Below, piece after piece: positions 23,365-32,421 of a DNA stretch of 45,638 nucleotides. Made by a program: the position numbers and the translations under genes. This stretch comes from an uncultured bacterium (GTDB lineage: Bacteria; Bacillota_I; Bacilli_A; RF39; UBA660). Each line of letters opens with the position of its first letter. Position 1 is the stretch's first letter. Below the pieces are notes generated by a model that was not told the DNA's origin, made no database searches, and saw only the letters and a list, made by a program, of their open reading frames with translations. The DNA lies in the NCBI GenBank assembly GCA_905216155.1, contig CAJMSU010000012.1:1-45638 (forward strand), read 5' to 3'.

Positions 23365-25878
23365 ATGAAGGATAAATTAAATAAATTAGATTATAATTAT
23401 CTAATAGTAATAGTTTTTTGTTCACTACTTTTATATGCAATTATTCCAGATAATTCTTTATTTGGTTCTAAAATAGATTGGGTTAGTCAACATATTGTTT
23501 TTCCTGATTATTTTAGAAAATTATTTTATCAAACAAAGAATTTCTTTCCTAGTTTTGCATTATCTATAGGTGCTGGTCAAAATATATATAATTTTTCTTA
23601 TTATGGGCTTTTAAATCCTTTGATGATTTTTTCTTATTTATTTCCTTTTATAAGTATGAAAAATTATATTATTGGACTTAATATAGTGCTTTATATACTT
23701 TTAGGTGTTATAATGTATTATTTTTTCAAGAAAAAGGTTTCAAAAACCTCAGCATTAACTACAACTTTAATTTTATTGTTAGCAGCACCAATACTTTTTC
23801 ATTTTCATAAACATTTTATGTTTGTTAATTACTTACCATTTTTGTTTTTAGCACTTATTGGTGTTGATAAATTTTTTGAAGATGGAAGACTTTTTCCAAT
23901 CTGTTTAAGTTTATTTTTTGTTATTACTATTAGTTATTATTTTGCTATTTCTAGTATTTTAGTTGTATGTATATATGCTTTATATAAATATATTAGTTTG
24001 AATGATAAAATTGTTATTAAAGACATGATAAAAAAAGCATTAATATTTTTAATACCAGTAGTGGTTTCTATTTTACTAGCTGGGGTTTTATTACTACCAA
24101 CATTTTATGTTTTAAAAACTGGTAGAGCTAGTAATACTATATCTGTTTCTTTTATTGAAAAATTAATACCATATTATAATATAGATAGTATTCTTTATAA
24201 TAATTATTCGATGGGACTTACAGGTATTTCTTTAATTAGTCTTATTAGTTTTTATAATACAAAAGATAAAGATAAAAAAGTAGTTGCAGTTCTTTTATCA
24301 ATTATATTTTTTATACCATTATTTGTATATTTATTAAATGGTAATTTGTATTTAAGAAATAAAGTATGTATACCTTTTATTCCTTTGATGGGAGTTTTAC
24401 TTTGTTATTTTATAAATGATTTATTAAATAAAAAGATAAGTTTAAAAAAGATAGTATTAATTGTGGTAATAGTTTCTTCTTTATGTATTTTATTTAAGTA
24501 TAAGAATGTTGCTATTTACTTTGATTTAATATTTTTACTATTTTCTATTTTTTGTTATTATAAAAAATATACAAATAAATTTATGTTTATAATTTTACTT
24601 TTATTTGTACCTTTTATTACTTTATATATTTCTAATTCTAATGATTTATATGTTAGTAAGAATGAAGATGAAAAAGTAGTTAGTGAAGATATTTCTAGGA
24701 GAATAAATAATACTCTTAATAGAGAAAATGATTTAGTTAGATTTAATAATTTAGATAATACTTTACAAAATGTTAATAGAGTTTATGATATTAATTATAA
24801 TCAAGATTCTATATATTCTTCTGTTTATAATCCTTTATATAATAATTTTTATAAAAAGATATTTAAAAATACTTTGTCCTATAGAAATAATTTAGTTTTA
24901 TCACAAAATAATGATATATTATTTCAGACTTTTATGGGAGTTAAATACATATATACTACGGGGAGTGTTCCTATTGGATATAAAAAAATAGATAAAGATA
25001 TTTATGTTAATGAAAATGTTTTACCTATGTTTTATGGTACAGATAGAATTACTAATTCTTTGGAATTTGATAAGATGAAATATCCTGATAATATATCTGC
25101 TTTACTTAATAGTGTTGTTGTTAAAGATGGAGTAACGAATGAGGCAAAAGATATAATTAATGAAATTGATTTAGGCTATAATGTTAGTGATTTACATGAT
25201 GTTAATATACTTAAAAAAGATAATTATATAGATGTTAAGAGTTTAAAAGATGATGGATGGTTTTATGTAAATTTAGATCAGGGACTTGGAAATGATATTT
25301 TGATAGTTAGTATTGATTTACTTAATAAATCTAGTTGTAAGAATGGGGATTTAAAAATTTCTATTAATGATACTACTAATGTACAAACTTGTAAGCAATG
25401 GATATATAAAAATAATAATAAGACTTTTCATTATGTAATTTCTAATGATAAGGATGTAAAAAGATTAAAAGTTAAATTTTCTAAGGGAAATTATAAGATA
25501 GGTAATATTAGTATTTATAAATTAAATTATAGTGATTTAGGTAATATAAAGAGTAGGCAAAGTGAATTTGTTGTTAATAAAAAGTTATCTGTTGGTGATA
25601 ATATTTATGGAAAGATAAATATGAAAAATGATGGATATTTTGTTACTTCTATTCCATATGAAAAAGGATTTAGTGTTTATGTTGATTCCGAAAAAGTAAA
25701 ATATGAAGTTGTTAATAAGGCTTTTTTAGGATTTAAGTTATCTTCTGGAGAACATGATATTAAGATTACTTATAAAGCACCGTTACAGAGAATGGGACTT
25801 ATTATTAGTACTATAGGATTTATTTTTTCAATATTTATTTTAATACATGATTTTATAATTAGAAAGAGACATAATTAA
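23365..25878 (+). CDS. YfhO-family multi-pass membrane protein
   Basis: An 837-residue membrane protein with about a dozen hydrophobic helices in the first ~430 residues and an early GC-type loop (DWVSQHIVFPDYFRKLF, then GAGQNIYNFSYYGLLNPL) typical of YfhO. A large extracytoplasmic beta-rich part follows (about 430-800), with one last helix at about 810-830. YfhO/CsbB systems glycosylate lipoteichoic acid in Bacillus and Listeria, YfhO acting as the outer transferase of a GT-C-like fold. A CsbB-type glycosyltransferase is not present here, so the sugar donor route is unknown. It follows the FemAB-like gene closely and is likely co-transcribed. Confidence 0.85.
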   Translation: MKDKLNKLDYNYLIVIVFCSLLLYAIIPDNSLFGSKIDWVSQHIVFPDYFRKLFYQTKNFFPSFALSIGAGQNIYNFSYYGLLNPLMIFSYLFPFISMKNYIIGLNIVLYILLGVIMYYFFKKKVSKTSALTTTLILLLAAPILFHFHKHFMFVNYLPFLFLALIGVDKFFEDGRLFPICLSLFFVITISYYFAISSILVVCIYALYKYISLNDKIVIKDMIKKALIFLIPVVVSILLAGVLLLPTFYVLKTGRASNTISVSFIEKLIPYYNIDSILYNNYSMGLTGISLISLISFYNTKDKDKKVVAVLLSIIFFIPLFVYLLNGNLYLRNKVCIPFIPLMGVLLCYFINDLLNKKISLKKIVLIVVIVSSLCILFKYKNVAIYFDLIFLLFSIFCYYKKYTNKFMFIILLLFVPFITLYISNSNDLYVSKNEDEKVVSEDISRRINNTLNRENDLVRFNNLDNTLQNVNRVYDINYNQDSIYSSVYNPLYNNFYKKIFKNTLSYRNNLVLSQNNDILFQTFMGVKYIYTTGSVPIGYKKIDKDIYVNENVLPMFYGTDRITNSLEFDKMKYPDNISALLNSVVVKDGVTNEAKDIINEIDLGYNVSDLHDVNILKKDNYIDVKSLKDDGWFYVNLDQGLGNDILIVSIDLLNKSSCKNGDLKISINDTTNVQTCKQWIYKNNNKTFHYVISNDKDVKRLKVKFSKGNYKIGNISIYKLNYSDLGNIKSRQSEFVVNKKLSVGDNIYGKINMKNDGYFVTSIPYEKGFSVYVDSEKVKYEVVNKAFLGFKLSSGEHDIKITYKAPLQRMGLIISTIGFIFSIFILIHDFIIRKRHN

Positions 25879-25894
25879 TTGTTTCTTTTTTTTG

Positions 25895-25921
25895 TTGACT
25901 TTGTTTTAATTATAGTATAAT
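25895..25921 (+). promoter_or_regulatory. Promoter of the arsR-P1B ATPase operon
   Basis: A perfect TATAAT (25916-25921) has TTGACT (25895-25900) 15 bases upstream; the overlapping TTGTTG at 25892 gives an 18-base spacer. Either pairing is plausible. The predicted start lies inside the inverted repeat at 25926-25949. Confidence 0.6.
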
Positions 25922-25925
25922 ATGA

Positions 25926-25949
25926 ATATATGAACAATTAATCATATAT
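25926..25949. promoter_or_regulatory. ArsR/SmtB-type operator
   Basis: ATATATGA and TCATATAT form a perfect 8-bp inverted repeat separated by eight bases. The left half extends to ATATATGAACA, similar to the ATATGAACA half-sites of SmtB/CzrA operators. It covers the predicted transcription start and so would repress when occupied by the metal-free regulator. Confidence 0.7.
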
Positions 25950-25973
25950 AATAAATAATGAAAAGGTGATTGT

Positions 25974-26270
25974 ATGAAGTTACATAGTAAGGAATTAATG
26001 TATGGATTAAGTGAATTTTATAAGATATTTGCTGATGCCACTAGACTTAGGATTTTGGATGTTTTAGTTAATGGACCAATGTGTGTTAATGATATAAGTT
26101 TAGCTATTGGAGTTAGTCAATCTGCTGTTTCTCATCAACTTAAAAATTTAAGAGCATCTAATTTGGTTAAAACAGAAAAGATTGGGAAAAATGTTAAATA
26201 TAGTATAAGTGATGACCATATTAAAATAATTTTAAAATATGGAATAGAACATATTTCGGAGGTATTATAG
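25974..26270 (+). CDS. ArsR/SmtB-family metal-sensing repressor
   Basis: A 98-residue winged helix-turn-helix protein with DATRLRILDVL and the recognition helix GVSQSAVSHQLKNLR. The alpha-5 helix carries Asp80-x-His82-x10-His93-x2-Glu96, the zinc/cobalt site pattern of SmtB and CzrA. The alpha-3 cysteine pair used by CadC/ArsR for cadmium, lead or arsenic is reduced to a single Cys (PMCVND). Zinc or cobalt is therefore the likely signal. AAAGGTGAT precedes the ATG. It is 1 bp from the ATPase gene it is expected to control. Confidence 0.93.
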   Translation: MKLHSKELMYGLSEFYKIFADATRLRILDVLVNGPMCVNDISLAIGVSQSAVSHQLKNLRASNLVKTEKIGKNVKYSISDDHIKIILKYGIEHISEVL

Positions 26271-26271
26271 T

Positions 26272-28101
26272 ATGAAAAAGTTTTTTACAGAAGATTTAGT
26301 TAAAATTTTAATTAGTTTAGTTTTATTTGTTATTTCTTTATTTTTAGAAATGTCTATTTTTAGAATAATTTTACTTATTTTGAGTTATGTGATTGTTAGT
26401 TATGAAATATATATAGAGGCATTTAAAAATATTTGTAAGGGTGAGGTTTTTGATGAAGATTTTCTTATGATAGTAGCAACTATTGGGGCTTTTATAATAG
26501 GTGAATTTAGTGAAGGTGTAATGGTAATATTACTTTTTCAAATAGGTGAATATTTATCTGATGTTGCGGTTAATAGTAGTCGTGAATCTATTACTAAATT
26601 ACTTGATTTGAGAAGTGATTATGCTAATTTAGTAGTTGATGGTGATGTTTTAAAAACTGATATTAAGGATGTCAAGTTAAATGATGAGTTCATTGTTAAA
26701 GTTGGTGAAAAAGTTCCTTTAGATGGAATAGTTATAGATGGTGATAGTTTTGTTGATACTTCGAGTTTAACTGGAGAAAGTGTTCCTGTACATGTTGATG
26801 TTGATTCTAATGTTTTAAGTGGATATGTAAATAATAGTTCTCCTATAACTGTTAGAGCGAGATCTACATATGAGACTTCTACAGCATCTAAAATTATTTC
26901 ATTAATTGAAAATTCTAATGAAAAAAAATCTGATACAGAAGATTTTATTGGAAAATTTTGTAAAGTATATACTCCAATAGTTGTTTTGATGGCTGTTTTA
27001 TTGGTTGTTGTTCCGTCTATAATTACTGGTGATATTAATACTTGGTTATATCGTGGCCTTGTGTTTTTGGTTACTTCTTGTCCTTGTGCTTTAGTTATTT
27101 CTGTTCCTTTAGGATATTTTTGTGGAATTGGTAGAGCTAGTCGTGATGGTATTTTAATTAAGGGAAGTCGTGAACTTGATAAACTTAGAAATATTTCATA
27201 CGTTTTATTTGATAAGACTGGTACTATTACTAAGGGTGTATTTGAGGTTAATGAATTTAAATCAGTTGATAAGAGTGTTAGTGATAAAAAAATATTAGAA
27301 GTAGCAGCAGTAGCTGAGGAGTTTTCTATTCATCCAATTGCTATTTCTATAAAGGATAAATTTGGTAAGAAAAGTAAGCTAAAAGGTAGTAATTATAAAG
27401 AAATTAGTGGTATGGGAATTAGTTGTGTAATTGATGGAAAATCGGTTTTAGTGGGTAATTCAAAGTTATTTATTGATAATAATATTGACGTTTCTTTAGT
27501 TGATAGTATTGGTAGTGTCATTTATGTTTCTATTGATAATAAATATGTTGGTTATTTAGTTATTTCTGATACTATTAAGGATAGTAGTTATCAACTTACT
27601 AAACTAAAAAATATTGGTATTAATGATTTAGTAGTTGTTTCTGGTGATAATGATCATCAAGTAGAAGAGGTTTGCAAAAAAATTGGGATTGATACTTATT
27701 ATGGTGATTTATTACCAATAGATAAGGTTAATATTGTTAAGAAATATAAGAAAAAAGGTCTTTCTATGTTTGTAGGTGATGGAATAAATGATGCTCCCGT
27801 AATTAAGATAAGTGATGTTGGGGTTTCTATGGGATTTCTTGGAAGTGATGCTGCAATAGAGGCAAGTGATGTTGTTTTAATGCATGATGATTTAGGTAAG
27901 ATAGAAAAGGCTATAAAGATATCTAGAGTTTGTAAAAAAATGATTACTGTTAGTATTGTATTTGCTTTATTTGTTAAATTTTTAGTACTTATGCTAGGTG
28001 TTTTTGGTATTAGCACTATATGGATGGCAGTTTTTGCTGATGTTGGTGTTACAATATTAAGTGTTTTAAATGTTTTAAGAATTATGTGGAAAAAAATATA
28101 A
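26272..28101 (+). CDS. P1B-type heavy-metal efflux ATPase (Zn/Cd/Co type)
   Basis: Pumps divalent soft metals out of the cell. At 609 residues it has the core P1B machine: TGESVP, the membrane metal site TSCPCALVISVPLG near residue 270, the phosphorylated Asp in DKTGTITKG near 314, HPIAISI, and GDGINDAPV. The N-terminal HMA metal-binding domain with CxxC is absent; the protein begins almost directly with membrane helices. CPC with the alpha-5-type sensor suggests zinc, cadmium or cobalt. A GGAGG site inside the end of the regulator gene precedes the start. Confidence 0.94.
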   Translation: MKKFFTEDLVKILISLVLFVISLFLEMSIFRIILLILSYVIVSYEIYIEAFKNICKGEVFDEDFLMIVATIGAFIIGEFSEGVMVILLFQIGEYLSDVAVNSSRESITKLLDLRSDYANLVVDGDVLKTDIKDVKLNDEFIVKVGEKVPLDGIVIDGDSFVDTSSLTGESVPVHVDVDSNVLSGYVNNSSPITVRARSTYETSTASKIISLIENSNEKKSDTEDFIGKFCKVYTPIVVLMAVLLVVVPSIITGDINTWLYRGLVFLVTSCPCALVISVPLGYFCGIGRASRDGILIKGSRELDKLRNISYVLFDKTGTITKGVFEVNEFKSVDKSVSDKKILEVAAVAEEFSIHPIAISIKDKFGKKSKLKGSNYKEISGMGISCVIDGKSVLVGNSKLFIDNNIDVSLVDSIGSVIYVSIDNKYVGYLVISDTIKDSSYQLTKLKNIGINDLVVVSGDNDHQVEEVCKKIGIDTYYGDLLPIDKVNIVKKYKKKGLSMFVGDGINDAPVIKISDVGVSMGFLGSDAAIEASDVVLMHDDLGKIEKAIKISRVCKKMITVSIVFALFVKFLVLMLGVFGISTIWMAVFADVGVTILSVLNVLRIMWKKI

Positions 28102-28138
28102 AAACTATTAAATTTGTTAATTGATATAAGTTTTATAT

Positions 28139-28277
28139 TTTAATTTAATAAATTACTATGGGAGAAATTAACTTTTGGTTAATTTTTTCTTTTTGTTTTA
28201 TTAAAACTTTTGTTTGTAGAAATATTTTTCTTTTGTTATAGTCTTGATACATTAACTTTTGGATTTGTGTTTTTAAA
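28139..28277. repeat. Dispersed repeat, copy 2
   Basis: Matches 1-139 with a few mismatches (for example TTGATACATT here against TTGGCACATT) and keeps both ATTAACTTTTGG 12-mers. After it the two copies diverge quickly, and here no Rpn reading frame follows. The rest of the gap between the P1B ATPase and the next gene (28102-28138 and 28278-28409) is AT-rich with nothing else I can identify. Confidence 0.85.
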
Positions 28278-28409
28278 TAATAAAAATAAGATGTTAATAA
28301 TATTATTTAAAAAATATATAATGTAAATAAAGTGTAATATTTTTTGTTAATTTATAGTTATTGTGATATAGTTTATATAAGATAGTTGTTAGAAGAGAAG
28401 GTTGATTTT

Positions 28410-30137
28410 ATGGATAGAGATATTAGGTATGAAGAATTGGAAAATAATTTTGTTGAGCAGATAAATGCTATGAATAAATTGAATAATTCTATGTTTTCTG
28501 CTATTGATAATTTTAGAAAACAAGAGAAGGGTAAAGAATTATCTCAAAATGCTATTTTGGAATTTAGAGATTTTGTTATCGCTTATAATATATTAAAAAA
28601 TGATAATATTCGTGATATTAGTCGTTTATTGGATATGAATAAGGATAAATATTATTCTAAAATATTAGAAAATACTAATGAAGAGGCAAAAAAATTAAGT
28701 GTAGAGGCTGTTCAAATATTAAATAAATATGAAATGAAAGTTCCTTATAAAAACAATATTGAAAAATTAGAATATGATGCTAGCTTACATAATGATCCTG
28801 ATAAGTCTATTCCTGCTGTTGCTACTATATTTGGTTATGAAGTAGGAAGTGGTATGAGGAAAAACTTAGTTGATTATTCTAAGGACAATATAGATGTAAG
28901 AAATAATCAAATAGCATTTGAAAAGAAAAGGAAAACAGAAAATTATATTAGAGAAGAAAAAGATCCTTATTTAGAGGATATGTATGATAAAAATCCTGAT
29001 ATGGCTAGAGCATATGAGGTTAAAAATAAGTTAGAAAATCTTTTATCTTCTAAATATGAATGTACTATTAATTCTATAAATCAAAATTATGATAAAATAC
29101 CTAAGGAATTAGCATCACAAATTAGTAATTTTTATAGTAATGAAGTTTCTAAAATTAATGAATATGCAAGACTTTATTCTAGGAGTAATGAGTATAGTGC
29201 TGCTATAAAAACTATAAATGATTATCCTAGTGTTGCTTCTACTACTAAGGCAGGTAGATTAGTTACAGATATAAAATATAAATCAATGAATGAAAAAGAT
29301 AAAATAGATAGAGAATGTAGACAAATAGAAGAACATTCTAAAGATACTATGAAAAAACTTTCTGTTATTGGTGATATAGTTAATCAGGGAAGTAGTATTT
29401 TAAATGAGATTGAAAAAGGTATACCTGTAACTTCTGAACTTTTAGATAAAACAAGTAAAGATGCAAATATTATAGAACAAAAATTTTATACAAGTTATTT
29501 GGAATTATTGAAAAAAGAACAGATTCTTTATCAAGAGGCTATTTTACAAGATATAGTGGCAGTAATTAATAATTCATATTCTATTAGTAATATTGATAGG
29601 TTAAGACATGAATTTGCTAATGAATATAATGAGATTAAATTAAAAATGCAAAAAGATTCTATTGATAAAAACCTTAATGATAAATATAATGCTACTAATG
29701 TAAATGAATCAAATAAGGTTGAAGATAAGAAATTAGATGATTCTAAGAGACAAAGTATTTATAAAGAAGATAAAAATTTTATTGATTATATGTATAATAT
29801 GAATGTTGGAAGTGTTTCTTGTAATGATATTATATCTATGGATGAATTTATTGATTTATATATCGATGTTGTTGATAATAAAAATAAGTTGCCTTTAGAT
29901 AAGAGAATTGAAGTAGCAGTTGAAAATTTATTATATGATAAAATGGTAAATAAAACAGATAATTATGATAAGATTTCTTTTAATGAATTCGTTAATCAGT
30001 ATATTAATTCAAAAAGAGAAAGAAGTAATTTAGTTAATAGTATAAATAATAAGCTAACTACTAAAGATAATGAACTTATAGAAATGTTGGATGAAGATAC
30101 TAATAGTATTGATGATACTTTTAATAAATCATATTAA
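28410..30137 (+). CDS. Long helical cytoplasmic protein, unknown
   Basis: A 575-residue, highly charged protein (Lys, Glu, Asp, Asn) with no signal peptide, membrane helix or cysteine pattern. Most of it looks alpha-helical, with coiled-coil potential near 200-240 and 290-420. ATG 28410 is preferred because GAGAAGG lies about 9 bases ahead; TTG 28386 is the upstream alternative. It stands alone between repeat copy 2 and a terminator. Helical scaffold or partner-binding roles are possible, but nothing in the sequence proves one. Confidence 0.75.
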   Translation: MDRDIRYEELENNFVEQINAMNKLNNSMFSAIDNFRKQEKGKELSQNAILEFRDFVIAYNILKNDNIRDISRLLDMNKDKYYSKILENTNEEAKKLSVEAVQILNKYEMKVPYKNNIEKLEYDASLHNDPDKSIPAVATIFGYEVGSGMRKNLVDYSKDNIDVRNNQIAFEKKRKTENYIREEKDPYLEDMYDKNPDMARAYEVKNKLENLLSSKYECTINSINQNYDKIPKELASQISNFYSNEVSKINEYARLYSRSNEYSAAIKTINDYPSVASTTKAGRLVTDIKYKSMNEKDKIDRECRQIEEHSKDTMKKLSVIGDIVNQGSSILNEIEKGIPVTSELLDKTSKDANIIEQKFYTSYLELLKKEQILYQEAILQDIVAVINNSYSISNIDRLRHEFANEYNEIKLKMQKDSIDKNLNDKYNATNVNESNKVEDKKLDDSKRQSIYKEDKNFIDYMYNMNVGSVSCNDIISMDEFIDLYIDVVDNKNKLPLDKRIEVAVENLLYDKMVNKTDNYDKISFNEFVNQYINSKRERSNLVNSINNKLTTKDNELIEMLDEDTNSIDDTFNKSY

Positions 30138-30138
30138 A

Positions 30139-30172
30139 ACTAAGTGTTTAGTTTTCACTTAGTCTTTTCTTT
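30139..30172 (+). terminator. Terminator after the helical-protein gene
   Basis: ACTAAGTG (30139-30146) pairs with CACTTAGT (30156-30163) around a nine-base loop and is followed by CTTTTCTTT. The stop codon of a small minus-strand ORF lies in its loop. Confidence 0.75.
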
Positions 30173-30252
30173 AAAAATTCATTGTGTGTGAATCTATCAA
30201 ATCTTACATTTAAAACTTTGGCTATATATAAAGCATCATTCATATTATACAT
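30148..30252 (-). CDS. Possible 34-residue protein, DUF5661-like fragment
   Basis: On the minus strand an ATG at 30252 opens 34 codons ending in TAA at 30148, with GGTGA five bases upstream. The product contains NDALYIAKVLNVRF and FTHNEFLKKRLSEN, recalling the N-terminal helical pair of DUF5661 proteins (helix-'AKxLGIDF..F..EEF'), which are normally longer. The stop lies inside the terminator hairpin of the convergent gene. It may be a genuine microprotein or the remnant of a truncated gene. Confidence 0.4.
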   Translation of the reverse strand: MYNMNDALYIAKVLNVRFDRFTHNEFLKKRLSEN

Positions 30253-30336
30253 TTTCTTCACCAATATATTTTATGTTATTAAGATATTAGATGTATTTTT
30301 ATAATTATATGGTAAAATATATAATAGGTGAGGAAT

Positions 30337-30804
30337 ATGAAAGATGTTGTTGATAAATTAATAGAATTAAATAAAACTATTTCTACAATGGAATCTTGTA
30401 CTGGTGGAGGTTTAGCAAATTCTATTACAAATGTATCAGGTTCTAGTTCTGTTTTTAAATTTGGTGCAGTTACATATAGTAATTCATTTAAAATTAAAAT
30501 GGGTGTAGATGAAAGTATTATTGATAAATATAGTGTTTATAGTAGTGAAGTTGCTAGAGAGATGAGTAAAAAAATTTCTATGTTTACAGAGAGTGATTAT
30601 GGTGTTGGTATTACTGGTAAATTAAATGATGTTGATAAAAATAATTTATATGGCGCTGATAATCAAGTTTTTATTAGTATTTATGATGCTTCTTTCGATA
30701 AGTTTTATGATGCAAATATTTTTGTAGATAAAGATAATCGATGTGATAATAAGAGTGAAGTTATTAATAAGGTTAAAGAAATTTTGTTAACTATAATTAA
30801 ATAG
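30337..30804 (+). CDS. pncC: CinA C-terminal-domain protein (NMN amidohydrolase family)
   Basis: Family members deamidate nicotinamide mononucleotide in pyridine-nucleotide recycling. The 155-residue protein has ISTMESCTGGGLANSIT (catalytic Ser in SCTGG), VSGSSSVFKFGAVTYSN and SSEVAREMSKK, all typical. Where the family has a GIAGPGG loop this protein has GITGKLNDVDKN, an unusual substitution in a substrate-side loop. ATG 30337 is chosen with AGGTGAGG ahead; GTG 30328 overlaps that site. It is convergent with and abuts cysE. Confidence 0.85.
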   Translation: MKDVVDKLIELNKTISTMESCTGGGLANSITNVSGSSSVFKFGAVTYSNSFKIKMGVDESIIDKYSVYSSEVAREMSKKISMFTESDYGVGITGKLNDVDKNNLYGADNQVFISIYDASFDKFYDANIFVDKDNRCDNKSEVINKVKEILLTIIK

Positions 30805-30826
30805 TTAATTTTTTTTGACTATTTTT
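30799..30826. terminator. Shared hairpin between pncC and cysE
   Basis: AAATAGTTAA (30799-30808) pairs with TTGACTATTT (30815-30824) with one G-T pair, and T or A runs lie on either side. It spans both convergent stop codons and could end transcription in both directions. Confidence 0.4.
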
Positions 30827-31314
30827 CCGGGTATGCCTACTACTGTTGTTTCTTTTTTAATACTTTTTAAAACGACAGCATTAGCTCCAATTTTTACATT
30901 ATCTTCTATAGTAATATTTCCAAGTATTTTAGCACCACTACCAATAAATACATTATTTCCTATAGTTGGATGTCTTTTTCCTTTTTCTTTTCCAGTACCT
31001 CCTAAGGTTACACCATGAAATATTATAACATTATCTTTTATTTCAGCTGTTTCACCAATTACTACACCATAACCATGATCTATAAATAGATTTTTACCAA
31101 TTTTGGCACCTGGATGAATTTCAATTCCTGTTTTTCTTTTGGCTTTTTCACATATATATCTAGCTAGAAAATAGTGTTTTTTTAAATATAGATAATGAGA
31201 TAGTTTATAATAAAGTTGTGCTTTAAAAGATGGATATAATAGGGCTTCTATATTACTTTTTATACTTGGATCATTTTTTTTGATTGTATTTATTTGCTCT
31301 TTAATAAATGACAT
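30805..31314 (-). CDS. cysE: Serine O-acetyltransferase
   Basis: Makes O-acetylserine from serine and acetyl-CoA, the first step of cysteine synthesis. The 169-residue protein is a short EpsC/CysE-type form. It has an N-terminal helical part and a left-handed beta-helix with IHPGAKIGKNLFIDHGYGVVIGETAEI, GVTLGGTGKEKGKRHPTIGNN and a C-terminal GVPGKIV-like turn (GIPGKIV). The catalytic histidines lie in DHG and FHGVTLGG. GGAGAA precedes the ATG on the minus strand. No cysK is adjacent. Confidence 0.93.
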   Translation of the reverse strand: MSFIKEQINTIKKNDPSIKSNIEALLYPSFKAQLYYKLSHYLYLKKHYFLARYICEKAKRKTGIEIHPGAKIGKNLFIDHGYGVVIGETAEIKDNVIIFHGVTLGGTGKEKGKRHPTIGNNVFIGSGAKILGNITIEDNVKIGANAVVLKSIKKETTVVGIPGKIVKKN

Positions 31315-31418
31315 AATATTTTCTCCTTAAATGTTTATTTATTATAAGATATGTGCTATAAAAAAAGATGTAAATAATGTTTGTTACTGATTAATTTCTA
31401 TTAGGAGGAAGATAATTT

Positions 31419-32363
31419 ATGAAAAAAAGAGATGAGATATATGATTTATATTGGTATTTTGCTTGTGAGAGACAGAATATATTTTGGAAGAAATTAAATG
31501 GAGAGGATGCTCCTTGGAGTGATGATTTAATACTTCAAAATTATAAGTTTTGTAATAGTTATAGAGTTAATGATAGAGTTAGTCAATATTTACTTAAAAA
31601 TGTTATTTATAATGGTAAGGTTTATAGTAAGTGTGATATGATTTTTAGAATTGTTCTTTTTAAAATTTTTAATAAAGAATCTACTTGGGAGTTATTACTT
31701 GATAATTTTTCAGATATTACATTAGATACTTTTGATAGGTCCAAATACTCTAAGGTTTTAGAAGATGCAAGGAGTCATGGTGTTAAGATATATAATGATG
31801 CATATATTAGTTGTGCTACTAAGGCCTATGGCTATGATAGAAAACATGATAATCACTTAGCTTTACTTGAGGAAATGTTTTTGTTTGATAAGATAGGAGA
31901 TGACTTAGTTAAATGTCATACTATGGAATCTGCTTTTAATATTTTAAAAAAATATCCTTTAATAGGTAATTTTATGGCATATCAGTTAGTTACAGATATT
32001 AATTATAGTGATGTTGTTTCTTGGAGGGAAGATGAATTTACTGTTGCTGGTGTTGGTGCTATTAGAGGAATAAAAAAATGTTTTATTGATAAAGGAAATA
32101 TGAGTAATGAAGATATTATTAGATATATGTATTTGCATCAAGATGAAGAGTTTAAAAGACTTAATTTAAATTTTAAAAGAATAGGTAATAGAAAGTTACA
32201 GTTAATTGACTGTCAAAATATATTTTGTGAGGTTGATAAGTATTGCAGAGAAAAATTTCCTAATTTGAAATCTAATAGGGTAAAAATAAAGAAAAAGTAT
32301 AGTCCTAAGAGTGAGAAAATTTCTTATATTTATCCTAGAAAATGGAATATTAAATTAAAGTGA
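31419..32363 (+). CDS. 5-hmdU DNA kinase / glutamyl-putrescinyl-thymine pyrophosphorylase-family helical protein
   Basis: A 314-residue protein whose N-terminal region closely follows a conserved pattern of the DNA-base-hypermodification family described computationally by Iyer and Aravind (HMUDK helical domain, aGPT-Pplase). Residues include Arg18, Phe22-Trp23, Pro32-Trp33, Asp35-Asp36, Tyr42, Phe44, Asn46, Arg49, Asp52-Arg53 and Gln56. Later parts also fit: VAGVGAIRGIKKCF and LIDCQNIFCEVDKYCRE. Family members act on 5-hydroxymethyluracil or its derivatives in DNA or in base-salvage. No thymidylate-synthase-like hydroxymethylase, TET/JBP or other modification enzyme lies nearby, so the substrate is unknown. 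AGGAGG precedes the ATG. The basic C-terminus could bind nucleic acid. Confidence 0.75.
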   Translation: MKKRDEIYDLYWYFACERQNIFWKKLNGEDAPWSDDLILQNYKFCNSYRVNDRVSQYLLKNVIYNGKVYSKCDMIFRIVLFKIFNKESTWELLLDNFSDITLDTFDRSKYSKVLEDARSHGVKIYNDAYISCATKAYGYDRKHDNHLALLEEMFLFDKIGDDLVKCHTMESAFNILKKYPLIGNFMAYQLVTDINYSDVVSWREDEFTVAGVGAIRGIKKCFIDKGNMSNEDIIRYMYLHQDEEFKRLNLNFKRIGNRKLQLIDCQNIFCEVDKYCREKFPNLKSNRVKIKKKYSPKSEKISYIYPRKWNIKLK

Positions 32364-32421
32364 TTTAGTTATCTTTTTTTTAATTTAATATTATGTTATC
32401 CTATCTTGTAGGAGGTATTTT

